This document shows, one piece after another, positions 1 to 5,844 of a DNA stretch of 10,882 bases (position 1 is the first letter of the stretch; each line of letters opens with the position of its first letter). The stretch covers positions 1 to 10,882 of the forward strand of contig DATBWU010000401.1 of the NCBI GenBank assembly GCA_036514635.1, written 5' to 3'. The notes below the pieces were generated by a model. That model did no database searches, was not told the DNA's origin, and saw only the letters and a list, made by a program, of their open reading frames with translations. The position numbers and the translations under genes are program-made. Source of the stretch: DASSFZ01 sp036514635. GTDB taxonomy: Bacteria > Chloroflexota > Anaerolineae > Fen-1058.

Positions 1-810
1 CGCGACCTGCGCGAAGGCGTGATCCGGGTGTTGCACTCGCTGTCGTTCGTCGAAGACCCCACGCGCATGTTGCGCGCCGCACGCTTCGAGCAGCGCTTCG
101 GCTTTCGGATCGATCCCCGCACGCTCGATCTGTTGAGCGGCGCACTCGACTTGCTCGACCGCGTCAGCGGTGCGCGCATCCGCAACGAGCTCGACTTGAT
201 CTTTGAGGAGAGCCAGCCGGAGAAAGCGATCTGCCGGCTGCACGAACTCGGCGTGCTGGGCCGCATTCACCCGGCGCTGCACTGCGACGAGTGGTTGATG
301 CGCGTCTATCGTGAGGCGCGTGAGGTGGGGCTGAGCGAACAACCGGCCTTCACCTACCTGGCGCTGCTCGCTTATCGATTAAACGCGGATGCGCTGCGGG
401 CCGTGATCCGCCGGCTGCGTGTGTCACGCGATGTCGAAACCGACCTCCACAGCGTCCTCGCGCTGCGCGACGCAGGTGAGAAGGTCCGGGACGCCGTGAA
501 AGCGAGCCAGGTGTATCGGCTGCTGCACCCGCATTCGGCGCGCGCGCTGCGCGTGGCCTGGCTGGCTGCCGGGGACGACCGCATCCGCGCGCACATCGAT
601 TGGTTCAATCGCGAGTTGATCTACGTCAAGCCGTCGGTCGGAGGTGCGCTCCTCAAGTCGCTCGGCATCAGGCCCGGCCCGCAATACGGGCGAATCCTGC
701 ACGCAGTGCGCGATGCGCTGCTCGATGGCGAAGTCAAGCCCGGCGAGGAAGAGGAAGCCTTCGTACGGGAACTGCTCGATAAGAGCCTGTCTGAAAATCC
801 GCCAAATTGA
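1..810 (+). CDS. CCA-adding tRNA nucleotidyltransferase / poly(A) polymerase family, 3' part
   Basis: The reading frame is open from base 1, so the 5' end lies outside the window; 269 residues are visible, beginning RDLREGVIRVLH. The stretch FVEDPTRMLRAARFEQRFGF (about residues 16-36) matches the EDxxR nucleotide-selection motif (motif D) and the following helix of class II CCA-adding enzymes. The region SGARIRNELDLIFEES (about 56-71) resembles motif E. The remainder is the helical body/tail that contacts tRNA. The family adds or repairs the 3' CCA end of tRNA in the cytoplasm. The catalytic head with its two metal-binding aspartates, and any N-terminal CBS or DHH domains found in longer bacterial versions, would lie upstream and cannot be checked. 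A GTG at 19 is an internal codon, not the start. The gene ends with TGA at 808-810. A member that adds only A or only CC cannot be excluded. Confidence 0.88.
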   Translation, partial: RDLREGVIRVLHSLSFVEDPTRMLRAARFEQRFGFRIDPRTLDLLSGALDLLDRVSGARIRNELDLIFEESQPEKAICRLHELGVLGRIHPALHCDEWLMRVYREAREVGLSEQPAFTYLALLAYRLNADALRAVIRRLRVSRDVETDLHSVLALRDAGEKVRDAVKASQVYRLLHPHSARALRVAWLAAGDDRIRAHIDWFNRELIYVKPSVGGALLKSLGIRPGPQYGRILHAVRDALLDGEVKPGEEEEAFVRELLDKSLSENPPN

Positions 811-873
811 CCACCAAGACACGAAGACACTACGGAACACGTACCACGCAACACGTATCGCGCAACACGCCGG
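811..873. repeat. degenerate heptanucleotide tandem repeat
   Basis: The gap between the CCA gene and the next gene divides into consecutive 7-base units: ccaccaa, gacacga, agacact, acggaac, acgtacc, acgcaac, acgtatc, gcgcaac, acgccgg. The consensus of the later units is roughly ACGYAMC. The stretch stops at the Shine-Dalgarno sequence of the following gene. Such seven-base periodicity is known from short tandemly repeated repetitive (STRR) sequences in cyanobacteria and is also common between genes of other large bacterial genomes. It is A/C-rich on the plus strand, unlike its coding neighbours. Confidence 0.5.
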
Positions 874-881
874 AGGCACAC

Positions 882-1205
882 ATGAAACCTCGTTTCACCC
901 ACGCGCTCGTTCGCGGCGCGGCTTTTGAAGCCGGAGGCCGCGTCTTCGTGCCGGAAGCGCGCGTGACGACGCTCGCCGCGCGCGAAGCGACCTTCTGCGA
1001 GCAGACCACGGGCATCGCCGGCTTTTTGCTCCGGCGCGTCCGGCCCACTGCGCTGATCGAGCACACGCCGGACGGCGAGCGCCGTTATCGAATTTGGGAT
1101 ACGACCGGGTGCGCGCTGATCAGCATGGCGCTCACGGCGATTCTCGCGCCCCTGATCCTCAACGCGCTGGCAAACCGGCTCGGACGCGGTAAGTTCACCC
1201 GTTGA
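882..1205 (+). CDS. small membrane-anchored protein, probable diverged GerW/YtfJ-like paralogue
   Basis: This encodes 107 residues. The ATG at 882 is chosen because GGAGG (872-876) sits five bases upstream; an in-frame TTG at 807 would translate the repeat and is rejected. No known family is evident at first sight. The soluble part (1-73) contains GGRVFVPEARVTTLA (18-32) and GIAGFLLRRVRPTALIEH (44-61). A hydrophobic helix at about 76-95 is followed by a basic tail (RLGRGKFTR), which suggests a single C-terminal anchor with the soluble part in the cytoplasm. Placed beside the next gene's product, the layout is the same: V-x-G, EA-x-G-(K/R), (I/V)-P-x-A, (A/S)-G-(F/Y)-L-(I/L)-R, then a terminal helix ending in arginines. 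I therefore infer a paralogue of the GerW-like neighbour that lost the glycine-rich loops. It is 51 bases from that neighbour and probably co-transcribed. The function is unknown. Confidence 0.7.
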   Translation: MKPRFTHALVRGAAFEAGGRVFVPEARVTTLAAREATFCEQTTGIAGFLLRRVRPTALIEHTPDGERRYRIWDTTGCALISMALTAILAPLILNALANRLGRGKFTR

Positions 1206-1212
1206 TACCCAT

Positions 1213-1233
1213 GGAGTGCTGAGGCTGCACTCC
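1213..1233 (+). other. stem-loop between the two GerW-like genes
   Basis: A perfect 7-base stem GGAGTGC / GCACTCC encloses the 7-base loop tgaggct. It lies in the 51-base gap between the two small genes and is not followed by a T tract, so it is unlikely to be a full terminator. It might stabilise or process the shared transcript, or adjust expression of the second gene, whose GAGG Shine-Dalgarno (1248-1251) lies 15 bases downstream of the stem. This role is inference. Confidence 0.4.
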
Positions 1234-1256
1234 CAATCGCACGATTCGAGGAAAAC

Positions 1257-1652
1257 ATGACCAACAAGATCGACTTCAATCGCTTTTTTGATCAACTCGA
1301 CGAGACACGCCGGCAGGCCTCGGTGGATGGCGTGTTCGGCACGCCGATCGAAGCCGAGGGCAAAACTGTCATCCCTATCGCCTCGGCCGTGTATGGGTTC
1401 GGGATGGGCGGTGGGTTGAATGAAAAGACGACGCCCGACGAAGCGGGCGCGGAATCAACCGAGAACATGGGTGGCGGTGCTGGCAGTGGTTACCTGATTC
1501 GACCGATGGCGATGGCCGTCGTCGATAAAGATGGCGTTCGCATCGAGCCGATCGTCAATAGCGAGCGCATCGTCCTGGCGGGTATGTTGACCGGCGCGTG
1601 GGTCCTCTTCTGGATAGCGGCTGTGGCGCTGAGGTTGGCCCGCAGACGCTGA
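1257..1652 (+). CDS. GerW/YtfJ-family protein with C-terminal transmembrane helix
   Basis: This encodes 131 residues from ATG 1257, with GAGG at 1248-1251 upstream. The N-terminal helix (1-20) is followed by VFGTPIEAEGKTVIPIASAV (26-45), then YGFGMGGG (46-53), a short charged insert, GGGAGSGYLIRPMAMAVVDKDG (72-93), and a hydrophobic segment at about 105-127 ending RLARRR. The pattern of 'pathogenic' strands TVIPI, a YGFG/GGG loop, GGGxGSG, and a P-x-A-x-x-V-x-DG strand is typical of the sporulation protein family YtfJ/GerW (PF09579). In Bacillus YtfJ/GerW is linked to spore germination, but the family is widespread in non-spore-formers, where its role is unknown. The added membrane helix is not part of the classic short form. 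It is preceded by a related small gene and is convergent with the sigma/DUF5667 operon. Confidence 0.8.
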   Translation: MTNKIDFNRFFDQLDETRRQASVDGVFGTPIEAEGKTVIPIASAVYGFGMGGGLNEKTTPDEAGAESTENMGGGAGSGYLIRPMAMAVVDKDGVRIEPIVNSERIVLAGMLTGAWVLFWIAAVALRLARRR

Positions 1653-1702
1653 ACGTGAAATATACTGCCCGCGGTCACAAGTTGCGCTTTTTGCTGCTGA
1701 AA

Positions 1703-1751
1703 GCCCGCGTCCACGCGGGCGTCTATCCTGATCGACCGCGAGGACGCGGTC
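1703..1751. other. two adjacent perfect stem-loops in the convergent gap
   Basis: The first hairpin is GCCCGCG (1703-1709), loop tcca, CGCGGGC (1714-1720). The second is GACCGCG (1734-1740), loop agga, CGCGGTC (1745-1751). Both have 7-base perfect GC-rich stems and 4-base loops. Neither is followed by a convincing T run on the plus strand; read on the minus strand the first is followed by TTTC. They lie 50-100 bases after the GerW-like gene and could serve as weak bidirectional terminators between convergent operons or be relics of an interspersed repeat. Confidence 0.45.
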
Positions 1752-1791
1752 GGTGAGCCAAACCGCAGATTGTTCCCGCGTCGAGTATAAC

Positions 1792-1825
1792 GAGCCGCCC
1801 GGAGGACATTTCTTTCGGGTGGCTC
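1792..1825 (-). terminator. probable terminator hairpin of the sigma/DUF5667 operon
   Basis: Just after the stop codon of the minus-strand operon (TAA at 1833-1831) lies an inverted repeat with 10-base arms: GAGCCGCCCG at 1792-1801 and CGGGTGGCTC at 1816-1825, with one G-T wobble and a 14-base loop. Its position five bases after the stop codon favours a transcription-end or RNA-stabilising role. There is no T tract after it on the minus strand, so a classic intrinsic terminator is not shown. Confidence 0.4.
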
Positions 1826-1830
1826 AGCGT

Positions 1831-3042
1831 TTACGGCTTCGGCTCCTTAGTCGGCTTCGGTTCCTCGGTCGGTTTCGGTTCCTGCCCCGGCGGGGGCTGG
1901 TCACTGCCGCCGCCAGGCGTGCCTTGACCGGGAGGTGTCTGCGTCAAGCCACCGCCAGGCGTGCCCTGACCGGGCGGAGTTGGCCTCGGCGTTCGTGTCA
2001 GTCCACCGCCAGGCGTGCCCTGGCCGGGGGGCGTTGGTTTCGGTGTTTGCGTCAAGCCGCCACCAGGCGTGCCCTGACCAGGCGGCGTCGAGGTGAGCCC
2101 ACCGCCCGGTGTCCCTCGCCCAGGCGGTGTGACGGTCAGTCCACTTTCGGGTGAACCTGTGCCCGGTGGCATCGGCGTGACACTGGCAGACGGTCGCCCG
2201 GTGCGCGTCGGCGTCGAGGTCGGGGTGAGCGTCGATGTCGCCGTCGATGTCGAAGTCGGTGTGGCCGTCGGCGTGGGCGTGCCAGCAGTCACGGCGAGCA
2301 ACTGCTCCAGCGCGTGATCGCGCCCATCGGCCAATGCACTGACTGCTTGAGTGAGTCCTGCCTGCGCAGCCTCTGGTGCGCGATCGCGCACATCCGCTAC
2401 AACCGTGAGGGCCGCCGTCTGGATATCGACGGCGCGTGTCATGGCCTCGACCCGGGCCGGCTGCTCCAACACTTCCACTGCCGCCAGCGCGCTCTGCGTC
2501 TCAGATACGATCTCGGTCAACAGCGATTCATCGACCACGTCGCGAGCCGCCAGCGCCTGAAATTCATCCAGCCGCCGCTGCGCCAGATCGAGATGTTGAG
2601 ATACGCGCTGCGCCTCAGTCGTCCATTGCAGCGCGACCGATTCGCTCCAGCGTTTCACCGGATACAGCGCATCGCCGGGTAAACTGTTTCCGGCAGCCGC
2701 GATCAGGCCCCCGCCCGCGAGCACGATGACTGCCACAGCCACCATCGCCCAGCGAACGACCATCGACGGCGGCCGGAGGCGGGCAGGTGTGCGAACCATG
2801 CGCTCCCTCAAACGCTGCTCGATCGCGTTGCGGGCCGATGGGCGCATGCGCATGTGCGCGCGAAGGATAGACGCGCCATGCAGGCGCGTCGCTGCGCGCA
2901 GGAGGGGAGCCAGGCGCTCGGCCATCTGCGGATAGAGTTCCAGGCACGCTTCAACGGTGAACTGGCCGGCCCGGATCTGATGCAGGCAGAAATCGAGGGC
3001 GCTGTCGAAATCGGTATCGGATGGATGGAGTTGAGTATTCAT
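1831..3042 (-). CDS. DUF5667-like membrane protein with Pro/Gly/Thr-rich repetitive tail, putative anti-sigma or sensor partner
   Basis: This encodes 403 residues from ATG 3042, whose first bases overlap the stop of the upstream sigma gene (ATGA). A longer open frame upstream overlaps that gene and is rejected. Residues 1-94 are a cytoplasmic helical region (LDFCLHQIRAGQFTVEACLE, then basic RLRERMVRTPARLRPP). A membrane helix spans about 95-117. Directly after it comes GNSLPGDALYPVKRW (118-132), a hallmark of DUF5667-type proteins, then an amphipathic helical domain (133-250). A Thr/Ser/Pro stalk (255-291) follows, then about six 14- or 18-residue repeats of the type PPGQGTPGGGLTQT (292-383) and a charged end, EPKPTEEPKPTKEPKP. 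The orientation should be N-in/C-out. Coupling to an ECF sigma factor suggests a membrane-held regulator that senses the envelope; there is no zinc-finger HxxxCxxC anti-sigma motif. This regulatory role is inference. Confidence 0.8.
   Translation of the reverse strand: MNTQLHPSDTDFDSALDFCLHQIRAGQFTVEACLELYPQMAERLAPLLRAATRLHGASILRAHMRMRPSARNAIEQRLRERMVRTPARLRPPSMVVRWAMVAVAVIVLAGGGLIAAAGNSLPGDALYPVKRWSESVALQWTTEAQRVSQHLDLAQRRLDEFQALAARDVVDESLLTEIVSETQSALAAVEVLEQPARVEAMTRAVDIQTAALTVVADVRDRAPEAAQAGLTQAVSALADGRDHALEQLLAVTAGTPTPTATPTSTSTATSTLTPTSTPTRTGRPSASVTPMPPGTGSPESGLTVTPPGRGTPGGGLTSTPPGQGTPGGGLTQTPKPTPPGQGTPGGGLTRTPRPTPPGQGTPGGGLTQTPPGQGTPGGGSDQPPPGQEPKPTEEPKPTKEPKP
1894..2169 (-). repeat. tandem repeats coding for PPGxGTPGGGLT units
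   Basis: Six consecutive units of 42 or 54 bases encode PPGTGSPESGLTVT, PPGRGTPGGGLTST, PPGQGTPGGGLTQTPKPT, PPGQGTPGGGLTRTPRPT, PPGQGTPGGGLTQT and PPGQGTPGGGSDQP. The 54-base units differ by an added TPKPT/TPRPT-type insert. The central units are the most alike at the DNA level (caggcgtgccctgacc on the plus strand), and the outer ones have drifted. This points to expansion by slippage or unequal recombination, so unit number probably varies among strains. It lies inside the membrane protein gene and keeps its frame. Confidence 0.8.
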
Positions 3043-3584
3043 TCGTCCATCAGGCGCGCCAGTGAAGCCAGCGCGCGATGCTGCAAGGCTTTGACGGCTC
3101 CCTCGCCACGACCCGTGAGCGCGGCAATCTCGGCGGTGTCGAAGCCCTCGACGTACTTCAAAATGATCACTTCCTGCTGCTCGGCAGTCAAGCGGCGCAT
3201 GGCCTGCGCCAGCGCCCGATAGGCGATCACGTCCCTGGTCGACTCGTCGATCGCCACATCGAACTCGGCGGCGTCGAACGAGACTTCGCTGCGCCGCGCG
3301 CTCCGCCAGTAATCGATCACGCGCGCATTGGCGATCCGATACAGCCACGCCGCGAAGGGTGCGCCGCGATCCTCGTACGTCGCCAGCCCTTCCAGTGCGC
3401 GCGTGAAGACCTCACTGGTCAGGTCTTCGGCGACGTGCTCGTCGCCCACGCGCAGCAACGCATATCGAAAGATCAGATCGACGTGCCGCCGATACAGCTC
3501 GGTGAATGCTTGCTCGTCGCGCTGCTTGGCGCGTCGAATCAGATGCCGCTCGTCAGAGTTATGCACGAAAACCCCGGCCGTCAT
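3039..3584 (-). CDS. RNA polymerase ECF-type sigma-70 factor
   Basis: This encodes 181 residues, the usual size for an extracytoplasmic-function sigma factor with only regions 2 and 4. Region 2 spans about 26-94: AFTELYRRHVDLIFRYALLR, then EDLTSEVFTRALEGL, then APFAAWLYRIANARVIDYWR, the core-binding and -10-recognition helices. Region 4 spans about 132-179: LTAEQQEVIILKYVEGFDTAEIAALTG followed by GAVKALQHRALASL, the helix-turn-helix that reads the -35 element. The start at ATG 3584 is backed by GAGG (3598-3595) ten bases upstream; the N-terminus is slightly extended (MTAGVFVHNSDERH), and the ERHLIRRAK stretch shows where homologues usually begin. Its stop overlaps the start of the DUF5667-like gene by four bases, so the two are likely coupled, and the partner probably controls sigma activity. 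Target promoters cannot be named from this window. Confidence 0.92.
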   Translation of the reverse strand: MTAGVFVHNSDERHLIRRAKQRDEQAFTELYRRHVDLIFRYALLRVGDEHVAEDLTSEVFTRALEGLATYEDRGAPFAAWLYRIANARVIDYWRSARRSEVSFDAAEFDVAIDESTRDVIAYRALAQAMRRLTAEQQEVIILKYVEGFDTAEIAALTGRGEGAVKALQHRALASLARLMDE

Positions 3585-3632
3585 CGCTCATGCGCCTCGT
3601 CGATATCGATCATCTCAGAGGTTCGCACGGGC

Positions 3633-3656
3633 GCTGCCTACCGTCTGGCAGGCAGC
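3633..3656 (-). other. leader stem-loop upstream of the sigma gene
   Basis: A perfect 7-base stem GCTGCCT (3633-3639) / AGGCAGC (3650-3656) with a 10-base loop lies in the likely untranslated leader of the minus-strand sigma gene, between the TATAAT box and the start codon. A 10-base palindrome TCGATATCGA (3600-3609) sits next to the Shine-Dalgarno. Either could influence translation or be a binding site; this is inference. Confidence 0.35.
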
Positions 3657-3681
3657 CACTCGCGACGGCTTTCGTGCACCC

Positions 3682-3687
3682 ATTATA
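3682..3687 (-). promoter_or_regulatory. -10-like box TATAAT for the sigma operon
   Basis: On the minus strand the sequence reads CCGGTATAATGG, a perfect match to the sigma-70 -10 consensus, about 98 bases upstream of the sigma start codon. No good -35 hexamer lies 16-18 bases upstream; the stretch there is the G6 run plus GAAACCGG. No clear ECF-type GGAAC/CGTC pair with proper spacing was found. The box is therefore plausible but unproven. Confidence 0.4.
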
Positions 3688-3920
3688 CCGGTTTCCCCCC
3701 CATTCCGATACGGCTTTGGTACACCAATCCCACACGGTTCAAATACAACGACCAAGCGGCGCAAATTCAAAATCATCCCATAACTCAAAAGCCTCATCAT
3801 CTTGGTCGATCGGGCGCATCTTGTTATGCGCTCGTTATGGCGATCCCATATCGCGACACGGGTGTGCGCGGTGTAAGAGGTGCGGACATGTAGACGCAAG
3901 ACATGACTGGAGAATTGATC

Positions 3921-5351
3921 GTGCAGCCATCACCGAAATCGCGCGCACCAGCCACACACCACCCTGAACGTGGGCAGGGATTGGTTGAGTTCGCCCTCGT
4001 TCTTCCACTCTTGCTCGCCTTGACGCTCGGCATCATCGACTTTGGGCGAATGTTCTTCATTTACAGTGAAGTGTCCAGCGCTGTGCGCGAAGCGATCCGC
4101 TACAGCGCAGTCAATCCATTCGCCTGCCAGCAGATTCGCGACCGTGCCAGTTCGACGCTCACGCTCACCAACGTGAGAAGCATCGACCTGACCATCTCGT
4201 TCGACGACGGGCAGACGACGAAATGGACTTACCCGGAAGACTGCTCAGAGGAGCCGCCCGATGGCCTGGTCAGCAGGGGCGATCGTATCACGATCCGCGC
4301 CGCCACCCACGTGAACCTGATCACGGCTGACATCATTGGGCCGATTGTCCGGCAGTCGTTCGGCGCGATGCCGATCGAATACGAATCGTCGCGGACGATC
4401 ATCCCGGCTGAAGGCATCGAGACCGGCCCGACCAGCACCCCCTTGCCCACGCGGACACCGCCACCTGGCGCGTCGCCGACACCGACGAACACGCCGACGA
4501 ATACGCCGACGAACACGCCGCAGCCGCCAGAGCCGCCCTACCCGTTCAACGCGGTGATTCGGTGCCAGAATGGGCAGGTCGATTTCACATGGGACCCGGT
4601 ACCCGACGCGGCGATTTATCGCATTTACCGCTACGACACGGGCGGCTTGATCGCGCAGACCACCTCATCGCAGTGCAACAACTGCGATGATCTCGGTGCG
4701 TCGCAGACACGCTCGTACTACATCGTCGCGGTCAACGCGGGAGGCGCAAGCGTGCCATCCGAGGTGAGCACCGTCACTTGCGGAGCCGGCGCGACGGACA
4801 CGCCCCTGCCGACGAACACGCCGACGGATACGCCGACGCCCACCCACACGCCGACAAATACGCCGACGCCGACGAATACCCTGACGCCCTCGCCTACGCT
4901 GACGCCTCGCCCGTCACGCACGGCGACGCCTTCGCCCACGGCCTGCCTGGTGACACCGTGCCCCCCGACGCCGACGCTCACTGGCAGCGAGACACCGACC
5001 GTGACGCCTACGCCGACTGAGGCGCTTGCCTTGAAGATCGCCTTCGAGCCGGGTTACCCGTCGCGCAAGACGACCGGCCCCAACAAACAGTTCTGGGTCA
5101 AAGTCCGGGTGACTAATCCGGTGGACTATCCTTTGTTCGATGCGACGGTCACCCTTGTCGAGCCGACCTCGTTTGCTGGTATCGTCCTGACTCACCTGGG
5201 TAACGGCGTATACGGCCTGAATGGAACGTGCTTCGGGGGCAGCACGAACTCGGACACGTTTATCCGCGTGCGCGCGGAGCGCGCCAGTTACAGCCCGGCC
5301 GAGGTCAGCGCCTGGACCGACAGCAACCCGGCTTCGAGTACCTGCCCCTGA
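3921..5351 (+). CDS. TadE-like minor pilin fused to FN3-like and C-terminal extracellular domains
   Basis: This encodes 476 residues from GTG 3921, chosen because GGAG (3909-3912) lies eight bases upstream; an in-frame ATG at 3903 (six residues longer) has no visible ribosome site. Residues 17-60 are the TadE signature: ERGQGLVEFALVLP, a hydrophobic helix, then IIDFGRMFFIYSEVSSAVREAIRYS. TadE proteins are pseudopilins of the Flp/Tad pilus, anchored in the membrane with the C-terminus outside. Classic TadE proteins are about 150-200 residues; this one continues with a Thr/Pro/Asn linker (170-200), an FN3-like domain (204-288: FTWDPVPDAAIYRIYRY, then SYYIVAVNAGGAS), a second Thr-Pro linker (about 291-366) and a last beta-rich domain (369-476) resembling an Ig-like fold. 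Two cysteine pairs (CNNC; others in linker 2) may form disulfides. It is first in the TadE-TadE-TadG operon, and its stop is 10 bases from the next start. Confidence 0.85.
   Translation: MQPSPKSRAPATHHPERGQGLVEFALVLPLLLALTLGIIDFGRMFFIYSEVSSAVREAIRYSAVNPFACQQIRDRASSTLTLTNVRSIDLTISFDDGQTTKWTYPEDCSEEPPDGLVSRGDRITIRAATHVNLITADIIGPIVRQSFGAMPIEYESSRTIIPAEGIETGPTSTPLPTRTPPPGASPTPTNTPTNTPTNTPQPPEPPYPFNAVIRCQNGQVDFTWDPVPDAAIYRIYRYDTGGLIAQTTSSQCNNCDDLGASQTRSYYIVAVNAGGASVPSEVSTVTCGAGATDTPLPTNTPTDTPTPTHTPTNTPTPTNTLTPSPTLTPRPSRTATPSPTACLVTPCPPTPTLTGSETPTVTPTPTEALALKIAFEPGYPSRKTTGPNKQFWVKVRVTNPVDYPLFDATVTLVEPTSFAGIVLTHLGNGVYGLNGTCFGGSTNSDTFIRVRAERASYSPAEVSAWTDSNPASSTCP
4464..4520 (+). repeat. short tandem repeats coding for the first Thr-Pro linker
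   Basis: Twelve-base units of the type ACGCCGACGAAC/T encode repeated TPTN and NTPT motifs within the TadE-FN3 gene. The near-identical units (ACGAACACGCCG, ACGAATACGCCG) suggest slippage growth. The product is a flexible, probably glycosylatable spacer between the membrane-bound pilin part and the FN3-like domain. Confidence 0.65.
4797..5018 (+). repeat. low-complexity repeats coding for the second Thr-Pro linker
   Basis: Degenerate six- and twelve-base units (acgccgacg, acgcctacg and similar) encode about 75 residues rich in TPTPT, TNTPT and SPTPT. The units are more diverged than in the first linker. An interruption with two cysteines (ACLVTPCPP) splits the stretch. It joins the FN3-like domain to the last domain. 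Confidence 0.65.
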
Positions 5352-5361
5352 GGAGAGGATG

Positions 5362-5844
5362 ATGATCAAGCGCTTTCTCTCGCTTCGATGGCGTCGCCTG
5401 CGCCGCTCCGGTGAGACCGGCCAGAGCCTGGTGGAGTTCGCACTGATGCTGCCGTTCCTGCTGCTCATGCTGATGGGCACGCTGGATGTGGGCCGCCTGT
5501 ATTTTGCGTATGTCGCGATTCAGAATGCCGCCGGCGAGGGCGCGCTGTACGCAGCCATTCACCCGAACTGCATTCACGCCAGCGACGGGCCGGACTGCGC
5601 CGACCCCAATAACGCCGAGTACCGCGCCAGGCACGAGAGTCCGGCGGGCGGCATCGACTGGCGGCGCACCACCGTCGAGGTGGAACCGGTCGATCGCAGC
5701 GGCCTGCGCGAAGGCGATCCGATCACCCTCATCGTCCACTATGACTACTACATCTTGACGCCGGTCATCAGCCCGCTGGTCAAGGACGGTAAACTGCAAC
5801 TGACCGCGCGCGCCGTCCAAAACGTGATCGACCTCGAAAAGTAA
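5362..5844 (+). CDS. TadE-like pilus assembly protein
   Basis: This encodes 160 residues from ATG 5362, six bases after AGGAG (5351-5355), which itself overlaps the previous gene's stop; ATG 5359, one residue longer, is also possible but too close to the ribosome site. After a basic start (MIKRFLSLRWRRLRRSG) comes TGQSLVEFALMLPFLLLMLM (residues 18-37) and GTLDVGRLYFAYVAIQNAAGEGA, the typical TadE domain with a glutamate after the hydrophobic start, as in type IV pilin-like proteins. The outer part contains NCIHASDGPDCADPNN with a likely disulfide, VEVEPVDRSGLREGDPITLIVHYDYY and a final strand, the usual size and layout for the family. It should act with TadF/TadG-type partners as a minor pseudopilin in Flp pilus assembly or tip formation. 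It is second in the operon. Confidence 0.9.
   Translation: MIKRFLSLRWRRLRRSGETGQSLVEFALMLPFLLLMLMGTLDVGRLYFAYVAIQNAAGEGALYAAIHPNCIHASDGPDCADPNNAEYRARHESPAGGIDWRRTTVEVEPVDRSGLREGDPITLIVHYDYYILTPVISPLVKDGKLQLTARAVQNVIDLEK

Larger units (their letters stand above)
3585..3902. other. divergent intergenic region between the sigma and Tad operons
   Basis: About 318 bases without a gene, clearly more AT-rich than the flanks in its right half (3700-3800). It holds the leader and probable promoter of the sigma operon on the left, a run of six C at 3695-3700, and the upstream region of the Tad operon on the right. On the plus strand TTGGTC (3802-3807) and TATGCG (3825-3830) have a 17-base spacing but poor hexamers. 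GTTATG occurs twice, at 3823-3828 and 3834-3839, 11 bases apart. I see no conserved small gene or RNA in it. Confidence 0.55.

Noticed and set aside
807..881. TTG start giving a 132-residue version of the first small protein
   Set aside because: The added residues come from the heptanucleotide repeat, and the ATG at 882 has GGAGG at good spacing.
1655..1666. TATACT box after the GerW-like gene as a promoter for a small RNA
   Set aside because: No -35 at proper spacing and no clear RNA end; chance match in a short AT-rich patch.
1894..2169. Possible CRISPR array because of regularly spaced near-identical units
   Set aside because: Units are adjacent, in frame and codon-based, with no unique spacers, and encode the PPGxGTPGGGLT tail.
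3043..3348. Upstream extension of the DUF5667-like gene to a longer open frame
   Set aside because: It would overlap the sigma gene by about 300 bases out of frame; the ATGA overlap at 3042 is the natural coupled start.
4778..5020. Plus-strand frame rich in Ala-Asp-His-Tyr over the second linker
   Set aside because: It is an out-of-frame reading of the Thr-Pro repeats of the TadE-FN3 gene.
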